Position numbers and translations under genes: made by a program
The notes under the pieces: model-generated
What the model saw: only the letters and a program-made list of their open reading frames with translations
Told to the model about the DNA's origin: nothing
Databases searched by the model: none
In this document: positions 35,710 through 44,641 of the stretch, piece by piece
Layout: each line of letters opens with the position of its first letter
How positions within the stretch are numbered: the first letter of the stretch is position 1
Assembly (NCBI RefSeq): GCF_900100765.1
Contig: NZ_FNFO01000011.1
Coordinates: 248,001 to 312,000, forward strand
Origin: Catalinimonas alkaloidigena
Lineage (GTDB): Bacteria > Bacteroidota > Bacteroidia > Cytophagales > Flexibacteraceae
DNA: 64,000 nucleotides
Direction: 5' to 3'

Positions 35710-36412
35710 AGGCTTCGAACTCGTAACCGAACAGGGCAATGTCTTGCGCGTACACCCGCCGGATAATCTCGCGCGTCTCTTCGTCGTAAAACGTGGCGTA
35801 GTGCTTGGTGGGCTTGGCACTTTGCAGCAACAGGCGGCCGAGGCCAGGGCAACCCAGCCGCTCGGCAATCACCTTCAGGTCTTCCTCCCGGTTTTCGTAC
35901 CGCCCCACGAAGTCGACCATCATCTTACCCTGAGCATCTTGCAGAAAATCTACCTGCGGGTAGTAATACGAGTGGCGGGCGTGTAGTGCGTGCGCCAGCA
36001 TGTACCGGGGCGAATTGAATTGCAGCACCAGATCTCGGAAACTCAGGTCCGGCGGAATCGTGCCCTTTTTACGTCGGTACGCGTAAAGCGAAACCATCCG
36101 GTCCCACGGATTGCGCACGAGGGTGAATTTAAAAATCTCGTCCCACAACGCGCGTCCCAGCACCTGTTGCATTTCCTGGGCGGTCCGGTGGTCTTTGAAC
36201 GCACTTTTTTGTGCAAATTTCTTTTCCAGCAGATTGGTTTTTCCGTAGGAAGGGCCAAATTGATGGCTCAGTTCTACCTTGATGCTACTGGAAGACGTCC
36301 GCGGAATGTCGATGAACCAGAATTTGTGTTTGCGGATGTCGTACACGCCTTTCAGGTACGCCGCTTTGTCGGTGACGGTATGGTATAAATTGCGGAGGAG
36401 TTGAGGAGCCAT
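35708..36412 (-). CDS. Sulfotransferase family 2-type protein
   Basis: 234 residues, PAPS-dependent sulfotransferase of the carbohydrate (Sulfotransfer_2) type. The 5'-phosphosulfate loop is FWFIDIPRTSSSSIKVEL (about 31-48), with the usual KTGGT/S replaced by RTSSSS. The 3'-phosphate motif is FTLVRNPWDRMVSLYAYRR (about 96-114). Later blocks VDFVGRYENREEDLKVI and the C-terminal YAQDIALFGY fit the family. Probably modifies a cell-surface glycan. Alone on its strand; the acceptor is unknown. Confidence 0.85.
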   Translation of the reverse strand: MAPQLLRNLYHTVTDKAAYLKGVYDIRKHKFWFIDIPRTSSSSIKVELSHQFGPSYGKTNLLEKKFAQKSAFKDHRTAQEMQQVLGRALWDEIFKFTLVRNPWDRMVSLYAYRRKKGTIPPDLSFRDLVLQFNSPRYMLAHALHARHSYYYPQVDFLQDAQGKMMVDFVGRYENREEDLKVIAERLGCPGLGRLLLQSAKPTKHYATFYDEETREIIRRVYAQDIALFGYEFEA

Positions 36413-36765
36413 CGGATTGGGTTAAGCAAGGAACGGAGGCGGGCATGCTGCACGGCAGCCGGAGCCGGTGATGCGACTCGATCGAGGTGATTTTTTGGAT
36501 TATTCGGATGCAGGTATGCAAGCAGGTACAGCGTGCCGGGTACTTGGCAACGGAAAAGTACTAAGCGGCGTGCAAAATGCAATCATCACGCGCAACAAAT
36601 GGAACGGGTGCTCAAAATGTCCTACTTTGTTCGCTTTCGATGACAGAAAGTAAGATGGGTTTTTTTTGGATTATTTACATACGTGATTGGGTTCGCATCG
36701 CTTCGCCTTCTAGATTGGTGTGACAAGCAACGGAGACGGACGATGGTGCGTAGTATAGGCTTCGT
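36413..36765. other. Divergent intergenic region
   Basis: About 350 bp between the sulfotransferase and FUSC-family genes. It contains AT-rich stretches and a TACTTTGTTC sequence near 36622 that is only similar to a -7 box. No gene, repeat or terminator was seen. Confidence 0.3.
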
Positions 36766-38991
36766 ATGAAAGCACTGACCTGGCAGACGGTTGTCGATTT
36801 CCTGAAAGGGGAGAGCGTGAGCATGGCCTTCCGGTACATCTCGGGAGCGTTCATTCCGCTTTTGTTCTTTCTGGCGCAGGGCGATCAGGCCACCGGACTG
36901 ACGCTGATGCTCGGTACGTTGCTGGTATCGGGTGCCGACAAGCGCGAGCCCGTTCGGCGTAAGGTCAAAACCCTGGCGCTGACCATCCTGCTGTCTTCCA
37001 CGCTGAGTGCGGTGGTGATGCTGGCCGCGCACCAGTATGTGCTGCTGTTTCCCCTGATCTTCCTCTTCATCTTTCTGTTGGGTTACGTAGCGCCGTTCGG
37101 CACTCGCTACGCCTCAATGGCCTTTATGGGCAACCTGGCGATCATCATCGCGCTCAGCACCTATCGTTCCTACACCACCCCGGCAGCCATTATACACCAC
37201 CTGTTGCTGTTGCTGGCCGGCGGCATCTGGTATGCTGCCTATGCGCTGACCCTCAGCGCCCTCTCGGCGCGCCGTCAGTTGCGGAAAACCATCGCGACCT
37301 GCATGGAGCGCACCACGGCTTACCTGGAGCAGCGGGTGCGCCTGTTCGACGAACGCGAGGACCTGGGCGAAGGGCTGCTGGCGCTGTCGGACCGGCAGAC
37401 GGACGTGACCTACGCCCACACCGACGTGCGCGATTTTCTGTTCCAGTGGATCCGACCGTTGCAACAGGAGGGCTCCTGGGAGCGGAAGATGCTGATGATT
37501 TTTGTGGAGTTGCTGGAAATTCAGGAAACGGCGCTGGGTACGCCCATCGACTACGAGCGGTGGCGCGGGTGGCTCACCACCTTTCCGGAGCTGGACGTGG
37601 TGCCGCGGTTCAGCCGGATGATGGTGGCTGAACTGGAAGGCTACTACCGTTTTTTCAACAGCCGCAAGAAAACCGTTCCCTCTGAGGAAGCGCGTCTGGA
37701 GCGTCAGGCCGAAGAGGCCCGGCAGGTGCTCGATCAGTTTCAACGGACCATCGGCAACGACCCGGAGCGGCGAATGGCGTACCTGCGGGCGCGGCGCATT
37801 TTGACCTACCAGGAGATCCAGTTCAAGAAACTGCAATCGTTGCGTCGTATCCTGGAAAACCGCGCCCAGCAGACCGAAACGAAGATGGACGACCGGATGC
37901 ACTACCGGTTTGCCAACACGCCCGAAATGACGTGGGAAGCCATCCGCAACAACTTCACCATCCGCTCCAGTTACTTCCGCTATGCACTGCGGACCTCCAT
38001 TACAGCGGTGGCGGGCTACCTGTTCGGCATGGCGCTGGGCTTCCAGAATCCCTACTGGGTGCTGCTGACGGTCCTGGTGATCTTGAAGCCGGGCTACGCC
38101 GTGTCGCGGCAGCGGTTCACCCACCGCCTGATCGGCACGATCCTGGGCGCACTGATTGCCTACGGACTGTACCTGCTGCATCCGTCGCAGACGGCGTCCA
38201 TCGCCATTTTCGGCACGGCCTTTTTCATTGCGTTCTGCTTCGTGACGGAGTACTATGCCGTAGCGTCGGTGTTCGTGACGATCTACGTCGTCTTTCTGTA
38301 CAGCTTTCTGCACCGCGAAATTCCGGGTGCGGTGCTGTTCCGGGTGGTCGACACGTCGGTCGGTGCCGCGCTGTGCTGGGTCGCCATGCACTACCTCTGG
38401 CCCTCGTGGGAATACCAGAGTTTTCCGTATTACCTGCGCGTTTCGCTCGAATCGAACCTGAGTCTGCTCCGGAAAATCACCCGCCTGGTGGGGGAAGGGG
38501 CCTGGCAGCAGACTTCGTACCGGCTGTCGCGCAAGCGGGCTTACCTCGATCTGGCCAACGTGGTCTCCTCCTTCCAGCGGTTGAAGAACGAACCTCGGCG
38601 CAAGCAGGAAGACCTCGCGCCGTACGGCAGCCTGATTCTTCTGCATTCGGCCGTGATGTCGGTCATTGCCTCCATCGGCGTCTACCTGAGTCGCCATCCC
38701 CAGTTGCTCCAGGTGCCCGGCCTGTATGGCCAATTGCGCGAGGCCCAGCGGCAGCTGGAACAGACACTGGGGCTGGTTTACAAACGGCTGGATCAGCCTG
38801 TGCCCCTCACCCCGGCAGAACCCGAACACGCATTGCCCGCACCGTCACCTCAGGGCGCCGATACAAGCGACGAAGCCTTTCTGTTTGAAGAAATCGCACA
38901 CCTGAACGGGCTGATCGTGCGTTTGCAGGAGCAGATCAACCGCACCCGGGGCGTGCGCCTGGCCCGCCGCAGCGAAGTGCTCGTACCCTGA
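36766..38991 (+). CDS. FUSC-family (YccS/YhfK-like) inner-membrane protein
   Basis: 741-residue membrane protein. Two transmembrane bundles are visible, residues about 20-165 (AFIPLLFFLAQGD, LTILLSSTLSAVVMLAA, YVLLFPLIFLFIFLLGYVAPF) and about 405-550 (SITAVAGYLFGMALGF, ILGALIAYGLYLL, VASVFVTIYVVFLYSFLH). Each is followed by a long cytosolic helical domain. The NPYWVLLTVLVILKPGYAVS block (about 427-446) is the FUSC signature found in aromatic-acid efflux proteins such as AaeB. Function is inferred to be efflux or envelope stress; no periplasmic partner is adjacent. Confidence 0.9.
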   Translation: MKALTWQTVVDFLKGESVSMAFRYISGAFIPLLFFLAQGDQATGLTLMLGTLLVSGADKREPVRRKVKTLALTILLSSTLSAVVMLAAHQYVLLFPLIFLFIFLLGYVAPFGTRYASMAFMGNLAIIIALSTYRSYTTPAAIIHHLLLLLAGGIWYAAYALTLSALSARRQLRKTIATCMERTTAYLEQRVRLFDEREDLGEGLLALSDRQTDVTYAHTDVRDFLFQWIRPLQQEGSWERKMLMIFVELLEIQETALGTPIDYERWRGWLTTFPELDVVPRFSRMMVAELEGYYRFFNSRKKTVPSEEARLERQAEEARQVLDQFQRTIGNDPERRMAYLRARRILTYQEIQFKKLQSLRRILENRAQQTETKMDDRMHYRFANTPEMTWEAIRNNFTIRSSYFRYALRTSITAVAGYLFGMALGFQNPYWVLLTVLVILKPGYAVSRQRFTHRLIGTILGALIAYGLYLLHPSQTASIAIFGTAFFIAFCFVTEYYAVASVFVTIYVVFLYSFLHREIPGAVLFRVVDTSVGAALCWVAMHYLWPSWEYQSFPYYLRVSLESNLSLLRKITRLVGEGAWQQTSYRLSRKRAYLDLANVVSSFQRLKNEPRRKQEDLAPYGSLILLHSAVMSVIASIGVYLSRHPQLLQVPGLYGQLREAQRQLEQTLGLVYKRLDQPVPLTPAEPEHALPAPSPQGADTSDEAFLFEEIAHLNGLIVRLQEQINRTRGVRLARRSEVLVP

Positions 38992-38995
38992 GTGC

Positions 38996-39026
38996 ATGAG
39001 TGATTGAAGACGCGGAGCGCAGGGCG
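38996..39026 (+). repeat. GC-rich intergenic repeat, looser copy
   Basis: Starts ATGAGTGATTGAAGACGCGG and continues AGCGCAGGGCG. It is related to the repeats at 26441 and 29554 and again lies just after a gene end. Confidence 0.35.
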
Positions 39027-39082
39027 TTACAATGCTGTAATTCTTGTAATAATAGAGTAAATGAGCGGGGCCTCCACCGTAC

Positions 39083-40183
39083 TTACGGGGCGACTTTGCT
39101 GGTTTCCCGAGCCTCACGTTTCACTTCCTTGCACACATCGTGGACAAAGGCGAGTTTCTCGACGACTTTGGGCGGAATCACGAACGGATAGAGGTCGTGG
39201 TGTCCCATGCTGCGGTTGAGGCTGTTCATGGCGAACGTGAGCGGCAACCAGCGGTTGATCAGCCCGTCGAATTTCTTCAGGCGGTACGGATCGCGGTCCA
39301 TGTCGGCTTCCAGACTGTCGTCGGCTTCGTCGGCCACAATGGGACTGACCGACATCCCAAAGGAGTAGGCGGTTTCGAGGGTATCCACAATGTGGAGGTA
39401 ATGCGCCCAGGTTTCGGCCCAGTCTTCCCAGGGATGCGTCGTGGCATACGCGCTGATGTACTCCTCCTGCCAGTGGTCGGGCGGGCCGGTTTCGTAGTGT
39501 TTCTCCAGCGCCTCGCCGTAGTCCGCTTGTTCATCGCCGAACAGCGCACGGAACGCTTCCTGCCGTCCGTCGTCCGCAATCAGCCGGTCCCAGTAGTAGT
39601 GCCCCACCTCGTGGCGGAAGTGCCCCAGCACGGTGCGGTAGGCCTCGTCCATGTTCTTGCGTGCCATCTCGCGTTCAAGGTCATCCGCCTCTTCGATGTT
39701 GATGGTAATCAGACCGTCGGCGTGTCCGGTCAGTACGCGGGGCGCGCCCTCTTCGGTTGGATTGGCCAGAAAATCGAACGCCAGTCCCTTGTCCGGGTCC
39801 TGAAATTTGCTGATCAGCGGCAGTTTCATCCGAAGGAGGGCGTAGACGAGCCGGTGTTTGGCAAATTCCAGCGTCTGCCACCGGGCCACGTAATCCGGAT
39901 TGCTCAGGTCGGGAACCGTGCGGTTCAGTTCACAGGCTTTGCAGTAGGCCGAGGGGCTGTCGGTCGGCACCAGCCAGTTGCAGACGCCATGCTGATGGTT
40001 GTCGCAGTAGCGGTACGTTTCCGGGCCGTTTTCGTAAATCTCGAATACGGCATCGTGAACCGGCACCAGCGGTACGAGTTTGAGTTTTTCGGGTTCGAAG
40101 CCCAGGGGATAACCACACTTCTCGCAGTGGTGATTCTCGAAATATAAAAGCTGCCCGCAGTGGGTGCATTTGAAGAGTTGCAT
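39083..40183 (-). CDS. Zinc-ribbon and putative zinc metallopeptidase protein
   Basis: 366 residues of the family often named putative zinc-binding metallopeptidase. An N-terminal zinc ribbon (CTHCGQ at 6-11 and CEKCGYPLGF at 20-29) is followed by a second Cys set (CDNHQHGVCNW, YCKACELNRTVPDLS). The peptidase signature HEVGHYYWDRLI lies near residue 191, and WAETWAHYLHIVDTLE near 262 may supply the third ligand. Proteins of this family are typical single genes in Bacteroidota and proteobacteria; substrates are unknown. Confidence 0.88.
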   Translation of the reverse strand: MQLFKCTHCGQLLYFENHHCEKCGYPLGFEPEKLKLVPLVPVHDAVFEIYENGPETYRYCDNHQHGVCNWLVPTDSPSAYCKACELNRTVPDLSNPDYVARWQTLEFAKHRLVYALLRMKLPLISKFQDPDKGLAFDFLANPTEEGAPRVLTGHADGLITINIEEADDLEREMARKNMDEAYRTVLGHFRHEVGHYYWDRLIADDGRQEAFRALFGDEQADYGEALEKHYETGPPDHWQEEYISAYATTHPWEDWAETWAHYLHIVDTLETAYSFGMSVSPIVADEADDSLEADMDRDPYRLKKFDGLINRWLPLTFAMNSLNRSMGHHDLYPFVIPPKVVEKLAFVHDVCKEVKREARETSKVAP

Positions 40184-40621
40184 ACGCTTGCTTCGGAGGA
40201 GGAAAGTTGTGTGCGTTCCTCCGAATCAAGCATTCATACGCAGGGCGGTACACGAGGTTATCGCTTGATTCTCAAATTTTTACCTGCCTTCTTTTCCAGA
40301 CCTGTCCGGTGTGGGTAACGATGAAGTTCAGAGTGTCAGGAGCTAAAAGCAGGGACGATAAACCTGAAATTGAACCAGCGTCAGGAGCGGCTCCGGTCGG
40401 GTTGAAGCCAACTCGTACGCAGAGTGCGCGACCGACTTGGTTCAGCGCGTATCCCTGTGCCAGCACCTGGCCGGTCAGCCGCTCGGGCGTGTTGCCGAGT
40501 TCTTGTCAGGAACCTGCCTGCCAGGTAGAAACGCCCGCAAAGGCCAGGAACATCTGGCCTGGCAAACGACCTTTTTCGACGTCGGGGCGTAGATGGGCAA
40601 CGCCATGCGCCGGGGCAATTT
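40184..40621. other. Noncoding or degraded region
   Basis: About 440 bp between two minus-strand genes. On the minus strand a frame of ~75 codons from about 40499 down to 40272 (opening ELGNTPERLTGQVLAQGY, no good start, preceded by a stop) has protein-like composition and may be a gene remnant. I do not recognise it. An imperfect repeat CCTGCCTGCCAGG and TGGCCTGGCAAACG occurs at 40512-40570. Confidence 0.25.
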
Positions 40622-41761
40622 TTAGAAAAACGACAGCGTTTGGGCGGGATCGAGCAGGTAGTCGCCGGTGAAGCGTTGCTGGGGTTTCTCCGGCAGAGGG
40701 TGGAACGGCCCGGCCTTCACGTCGCGGAACAGCCGTTCCAGTTCCTGGTGCCGGAAGAAGCTCGCGCCGCCGAGGGCTTCCATCGCTTTTTCGACAGTTC
40801 GGATGGCCGCGTTGGCGATTTCTGTTTTCCGGGTGAGGATGGCGATGCCCTGCGCATCTTCCGGCTGAAAGTCGAAATTCTGGCACAGGCGAATCGTGTC
40901 CTGCCACAACACCCGCGCCGTGGTGAGGGCGTTGTGCATTTCGCCGACCAGGTACGGAACGTGGGGCGGCCGCTGCGCTTTGGCCCGTAGCGTTGCGAGA
41001 ACCAGCTGTTCGGCCCGCTCGGCGATGCCCACGTACACCGCCATGATCAGCGGCATGGCCACGGTCAGAATCACGTTCCAGACGGGGTGGTACGTGCCCC
41101 GGGGGCGTTTCAGCACAATGGCCGATTCGGGTACAAAGACCCGGTCCAAGCGCACCGTGTGGGAGCCGGTGCCGCGCATGCCCAGGGTGTACCAGTCGTC
41201 CAGGACCGTAAGGCCCTCGGTCCGAAAAGGCACCGGGAAATGCAGCACCTGCCAGCCCGCCTCCGGGGCCTCGTACGGAGCGCTGGTGACCAGCACGTTG
41301 CCAACGGGTGCCTGGCTGGCGAAGTGTTTCTGCGCGGTGACGAGATAGCCACCTTCCGTCTTTTCGACCTGTCCGCTCGACTCCAGCCAGTCGCCGGCAC
41401 CGGTGCTGACCAGAATCAACTGCTGGGCCGCCACTTTCTGCAACATGTCGGCGGCTCCCTGTCCGCGCTTGTATTTCCAGACGTTGGCCGCCACCAGGTG
41501 CTGGTGCATCGACAGGGCCAGGGCGGTCGAGCTGCAGTAATGGGCCATCGTGCGCAGCGTGTCGCACATGGCGCGGTGCGAGCTACCGGCGCCGCCCAGT
41601 TCTTCCGGAATCAGGGCCGAAAAAAAGCGGTGCTCTTTCAACAGAGCGTAGTTGGCCTGCACAAAGGTGTCGTGTTGATCGGCCGTAGCGGCGTTGGTGG
41701 CAAGGGTGGGACCCAGTTCTTCGACGAGGGCGATCCAGTCGTGGGCAATGACGTGTTCCAT
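40622..41761 (-). CDS. Acyl-CoA dehydrogenase family protein
   Basis: 379-residue flavoprotein of the acyl-CoA dehydrogenase fold. The N-terminal helical domain has LIPEELGGAGSSHRAMCDTL (about 53-72), the beta domain has HFASQAPVGNVLVTSAPYE and DDWYTLGMRGTGSHTVRLD (about 191-209), and the C-terminal helical bundle has TEIANAAIRTVEKAMEALGG. It lies closer to the DszC/HpaH-like or generic ACAD branch than to a specific chain-length enzyme; the catalytic base cannot be assigned by eye. A TATCTTGC -7-like box lies 34 bp upstream. The AraC-type regulator gene is next on the same strand upstream. Confidence 0.88.
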   Translation of the reverse strand: MEHVIAHDWIALVEELGPTLATNAATADQHDTFVQANYALLKEHRFFSALIPEELGGAGSSHRAMCDTLRTMAHYCSSTALALSMHQHLVAANVWKYKRGQGAADMLQKVAAQQLILVSTGAGDWLESSGQVEKTEGGYLVTAQKHFASQAPVGNVLVTSAPYEAPEAGWQVLHFPVPFRTEGLTVLDDWYTLGMRGTGSHTVRLDRVFVPESAIVLKRPRGTYHPVWNVILTVAMPLIMAVYVGIAERAEQLVLATLRAKAQRPPHVPYLVGEMHNALTTARVLWQDTIRLCQNFDFQPEDAQGIAILTRKTEIANAAIRTVEKAMEALGGASFFRHQELERLFRDVKAGPFHPLPEKPQQRFTGDYLLDPAQTLSFF

Positions 41762-41795
41762 AAGGCAAGAGGTTGTGTGTGAATGAAAGATGAAG

Positions 41796-41803
41796 GCAAG
41801 ATA
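41796..41803 (-). promoter_or_regulatory. -7-like TATCTTGC box of acyl-CoA dehydrogenase gene
   Basis: Minus-strand TATCTTGC, the same octamer as at 4370-4377 and 27942-27949, 34 bp before the start codon. Confidence 0.35.
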
Positions 41804-41863
41804 GGCGCAGGCGGCCTGGGCCGGTTTTCTGAAAAGACAAAAAAATGTGCTGAGGAGCCCAGC

Positions 41864-42721
41864 CTACGAGGCGTGTACTTTTCGGTACTGCAGGGGGGAG
41901 GTGCCGAAGTGCTGTTTGAAGATCCGCGAAAAATGCGAGGTATTTTCAAACCCGCATTCCAGCACCAGCTCGTTGACGGGCCAGTCCGAGGTTTCCAGCA
42001 GGTGCCGGGCGTAGTGGAGGCGAGCCTGCGTCAGCCAGCGTCCGGGCGACATCTGAAACTGCTGTTGAAACTCACGCTTGAAGGCAGTGAGGCTACGGCC
42101 GGTAAGGCGGGCAAACTCTGCCAGCGTCAGGTTGTATTTAAAATTGGCCTCCATAATCTCGCGCAGCGAAGGCTTGTGCTGGTGGCACAGCTCCCGGAAA
42201 TAGTGGCAAAGCGGTCGGTTGGTTTCGAACGAAACCAGGTGGGCGATCAATTCCTTGAATTTGATTTCCAGTAGGTGCGCGGGCGGCGGTTGCTCTTCCA
42301 GAAAGTAGGCGTACAGCGAGTGAAAGTAAGCCGATAGTGTACGGTTCAGGTGAATCGGGATGACGGCGTCGGTGGGCAGGGCGGGGCCGGCGGGTGGCGG
42401 GGGCAGCGAGGCGACCACTTCGCGGATGAAGTGGTCGGGCAGGAACATGATGAGGGCACAGAACTCTTCCTCGAAAAATTTGTGGATGATGTTCGCCCCT
42501 TTCTTCACGAAAATGGCCTCTTCGGCATAGACCATGTAGTCCTGCGAAAGCGTACGCCACTTCTTCTTTCCGCTCAGGACATACACCACGTAGTTGTAGT
42601 GTGACCAGACGCCAAACACCGATTCCTGCTGCATGCATTTGTATTCTGTGAACAGTACGTCGGAGACTTCCAGTTTTCGGAACAGCCCCTGCTGCGAAGC
42701 AAAATCAAATAGGTTGTCCAT
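41864..42721 (-). CDS. AraC-family transcriptional regulator
   Basis: 285 residues. An N-terminal cupin-like sensor domain (VFGVWSHYNYVVYVLSGKKK, about 35-54; EEAIFVKKGANIIHKFFEEE) of the ExsA/AraC_N type precedes a C-terminal double helix-turn-helix (about 185-283) with LTLAEFARLTGRSLTAFKRE and CGFENTSHFSRIFKQHFGTS plus the usual ending PLQYRK. DNA-binding activator or repressor. It may control the acyl-CoA dehydrogenase gene that lies just downstream on the same strand, an inference from proximity. Confidence 0.93.
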   Translation of the reverse strand: MDNLFDFASQQGLFRKLEVSDVLFTEYKCMQQESVFGVWSHYNYVVYVLSGKKKWRTLSQDYMVYAEEAIFVKKGANIIHKFFEEEFCALIMFLPDHFIREVVASLPPPPAGPALPTDAVIPIHLNRTLSAYFHSLYAYFLEEQPPPAHLLEIKFKELIAHLVSFETNRPLCHYFRELCHQHKPSLREIMEANFKYNLTLAEFARLTGRSLTAFKREFQQQFQMSPGRWLTQARLHYARHLLETSDWPVNELVLECGFENTSHFSRIFKQHFGTSPLQYRKVHAS

Positions 42722-42923
42722 GGGCGTAGGAGTTGCGGGTTAAAAAGAGTTAAGAGTTCGCTCTGCTGGTTTTTGGGAGTTTCGGTAACGAGGGGACCGG
42801 ACGGAGAAAGCGTAGAAGAGCCTAGGAGAAAGCCCGGGCAGGCCTGCCTCACTCAATCGCCATGGCACACATGGCCACGTTCTTACCCGTTTACTGCGCG
42901 AGTCGCAGATGCATTCTGCCTGA

Positions 42924-43922
42924 TTATTCTTCTACCGGTGCGACGACTTCTTCCGGCAGGTAATGGTGCTGGACTTCGCGGGCCAGGTCTTGCAACAGGT
43001 GCAGCAGGCGGTCGGGGGATTCTACCCGGATGCGGTTGCCGAACGGCAGAAGCCAGCGGGCCATGCCTGGCAGAAAGGGCGTTTCGAAGTGGAGGCGCGT
43101 GCCTTCCGGGATTTTGACTTCGTGCGTGAATCCCCAGAGGTAGCGTTGCTCGGCCGTGAAGCGCGCCGTGTTGCCCTTGAACAGCACCGCTACCTCTTCG
43201 GTCTTTTCGGTGACGCAGCTCGGTGGGGTCATGTACTCCTGGGGATTGAAGGGCGCCACGGGCGTATACTGTGCCGCCAACACCGCCAGGTTTTTCATCC
43301 GGTCCACCCGGAAGTCGCGCTGGGCCTGGCGCAGGCGGCAGTGGGCAATCAGGTGCCAGCCGGACCCGTAATACAACAGGCCGATGGGTTCGACCGTGCG
43401 GCGCGTCCACGTCTGGTTGTACGAAGAGAAATAATCGAGCTCGACCACCCGATGCTGGCTGAGCGCCTGTTGCAGCGTCGTCAGAAAGTGGTCCGGAAAC
43501 TCACTCTTCTTCGCCCGCGCGCCGCCGCTACTTGCGGGACGGAACACCGCCACGCGATCGTCCAGTTCGGCGAGTCGTGCCTTGTCGCCGGGGCGCAACA
43601 CCGCCCGGATTTTTGACAGCGCCGACTGAAACGCAGGCCCTACCGACTGATCCGACCATTGTTCTACCAGCTTGGCTCCCAGCAGAAGCGCCCCGGCTTC
43701 GTCGGGCGTAAACATCACCGGTGGCAGCCGATAGCCTTCGGGCAGGTAATAGCCTTTGCCCGCTTCGGCCCCAACGGGTACGCCGGCGGCTTCCAGGGCC
43801 CGCACGTCGCGGTAAATGGTCCGCAGGCTTACGGCAAAGCGGTCGGCAAGTTCCTGCGCCGTGATTACGGGTTTGCTTTGCAGCAGGGTCAGGAGGGCAG
43901 TAAGGCGGTCGAGGCGATGCAT
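42924..43922 (-). CDS. YafY-type transcriptional regulator (HTH_11 + WYL)
   Basis: 332 residues. An N-terminal DeoR-like winged helix (MHRLDRLTALLTLLQSKPVI, 1-20; LADRFAVSLRTIYRDVRALE, about 25-44) is followed by a WYL domain starting near 140. The ligand-sensing core reads VELDYFSSYNQTWTRRTVEP with GLLYYGSGWHLIAHCRLRQA instead of the exact W-Y-L. The C-terminal WCX region ends in YLPEEV. Such regulators sense nucleotides or oligonucleotides and often sit near defence or metabolic genes; neighbours here do not reveal the target. Confidence 0.93.
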   Translation of the reverse strand: MHRLDRLTALLTLLQSKPVITAQELADRFAVSLRTIYRDVRALEAAGVPVGAEAGKGYYLPEGYRLPPVMFTPDEAGALLLGAKLVEQWSDQSVGPAFQSALSKIRAVLRPGDKARLAELDDRVAVFRPASSGGARAKKSEFPDHFLTTLQQALSQHRVVELDYFSSYNQTWTRRTVEPIGLLYYGSGWHLIAHCRLRQAQRDFRVDRMKNLAVLAAQYTPVAPFNPQEYMTPPSCVTEKTEEVAVLFKGNTARFTAEQRYLWGFTHEVKIPEGTRLHFETPFLPGMARWLLPFGNRIRVESPDRLLHLLQDLAREVQHHYLPEEVVAPVEE

Positions 43923-44045
43923 AGGAGGGGGCAGAAAGGCGGGGAACCGTAGTCGAACGAATATACAATCTATTCCAGCAGGAAACCAGTCGGGCGGGTA
44001 GTTGGACGCGGAAAATCTGCCGCCTCCTCTGTTGAGACGGCTTTG

Positions 44046-44489
44046 TTACGTCAGGTCCAGGGTGCAGACCAGGTCGGTGTCGTCTACCGTTGCGCCCTTC
44101 TTTTGATAAAACGCGATGGCGTCCTGATTGGCACGGAGCACCAGCCAGCGCATCTGCCGGCATCCGGCTTCGCGGGCAACTTCGATGACGCGATCCAGTA
44201 GCGTGGCGCCGAGCCCGTGTCCCCGATGCGTTGCCCGAATGTAGAGGTCGTCGAGGTACAGCGCTTTGCCGCTCCACGAATAATACGCATAAAAGTAGGT
44301 CGCAAAGCCGATGGGTGTTCCGTCGTCGTCCTCCACCAACAGCGCCCGGAAAATGTCCTGATCCCGCCGCAATTGCTCCGGCGACGTGGTCAGCTTGCCA
44401 GGCATGTCGAGGTAATGGGCAAATTCCAGCATCAGGGCGTACAACACTTCAAAGTCGGCCGGGTGGGCGCGTCGGATGGTAAAAGGCAT
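44046..44489 (-). CDS. GNAT-family N-acetyltransferase
   Basis: 147 residues. Typical GNAT opening FTIRRAHPADFEVLYALMLE (3-22), strand pair GFATYFYAYYSWSGKALYLDDLYI (read in parts), acetyl-CoA motif RATHRGHGLGATLLDRVIEV (about 87-106) and C-terminal LRANQDAIAFYQKKGATVDD. It resembles spermidine/spermine acetyltransferase-like small-molecule GNATs (diamine acetyltransferase branch). Acceptor not certain. Confidence 0.9.
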   Translation of the reverse strand: MPFTIRRAHPADFEVLYALMLEFAHYLDMPGKLTTSPEQLRRDQDIFRALLVEDDDGTPIGFATYFYAYYSWSGKALYLDDLYIRATHRGHGLGATLLDRVIEVAREAGCRQMRWLVLRANQDAIAFYQKKGATVDDTDLVCTLDLT

Positions 44490-44641
44490 GGCTAGCGTTG
44501 GTTACGTTACTGGTAGTGCAGGGCAACAGGCCCATCTACCCGTCGAAAGCGCTACGTTCATTGTAGCGCGGGAAATGTGGCAAGCTACGCGAACGGGAGG
44601 TACCGTGAGGAGTCGCGCGGATGCCGACACAACCCCGAAGG

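Noticed and set aside
40272-40499. Possible small protein on the minus strand
   Set aside because: No convincing start, preceded by a stop, no family; kept only as a possible remnant in the intergenic entry.
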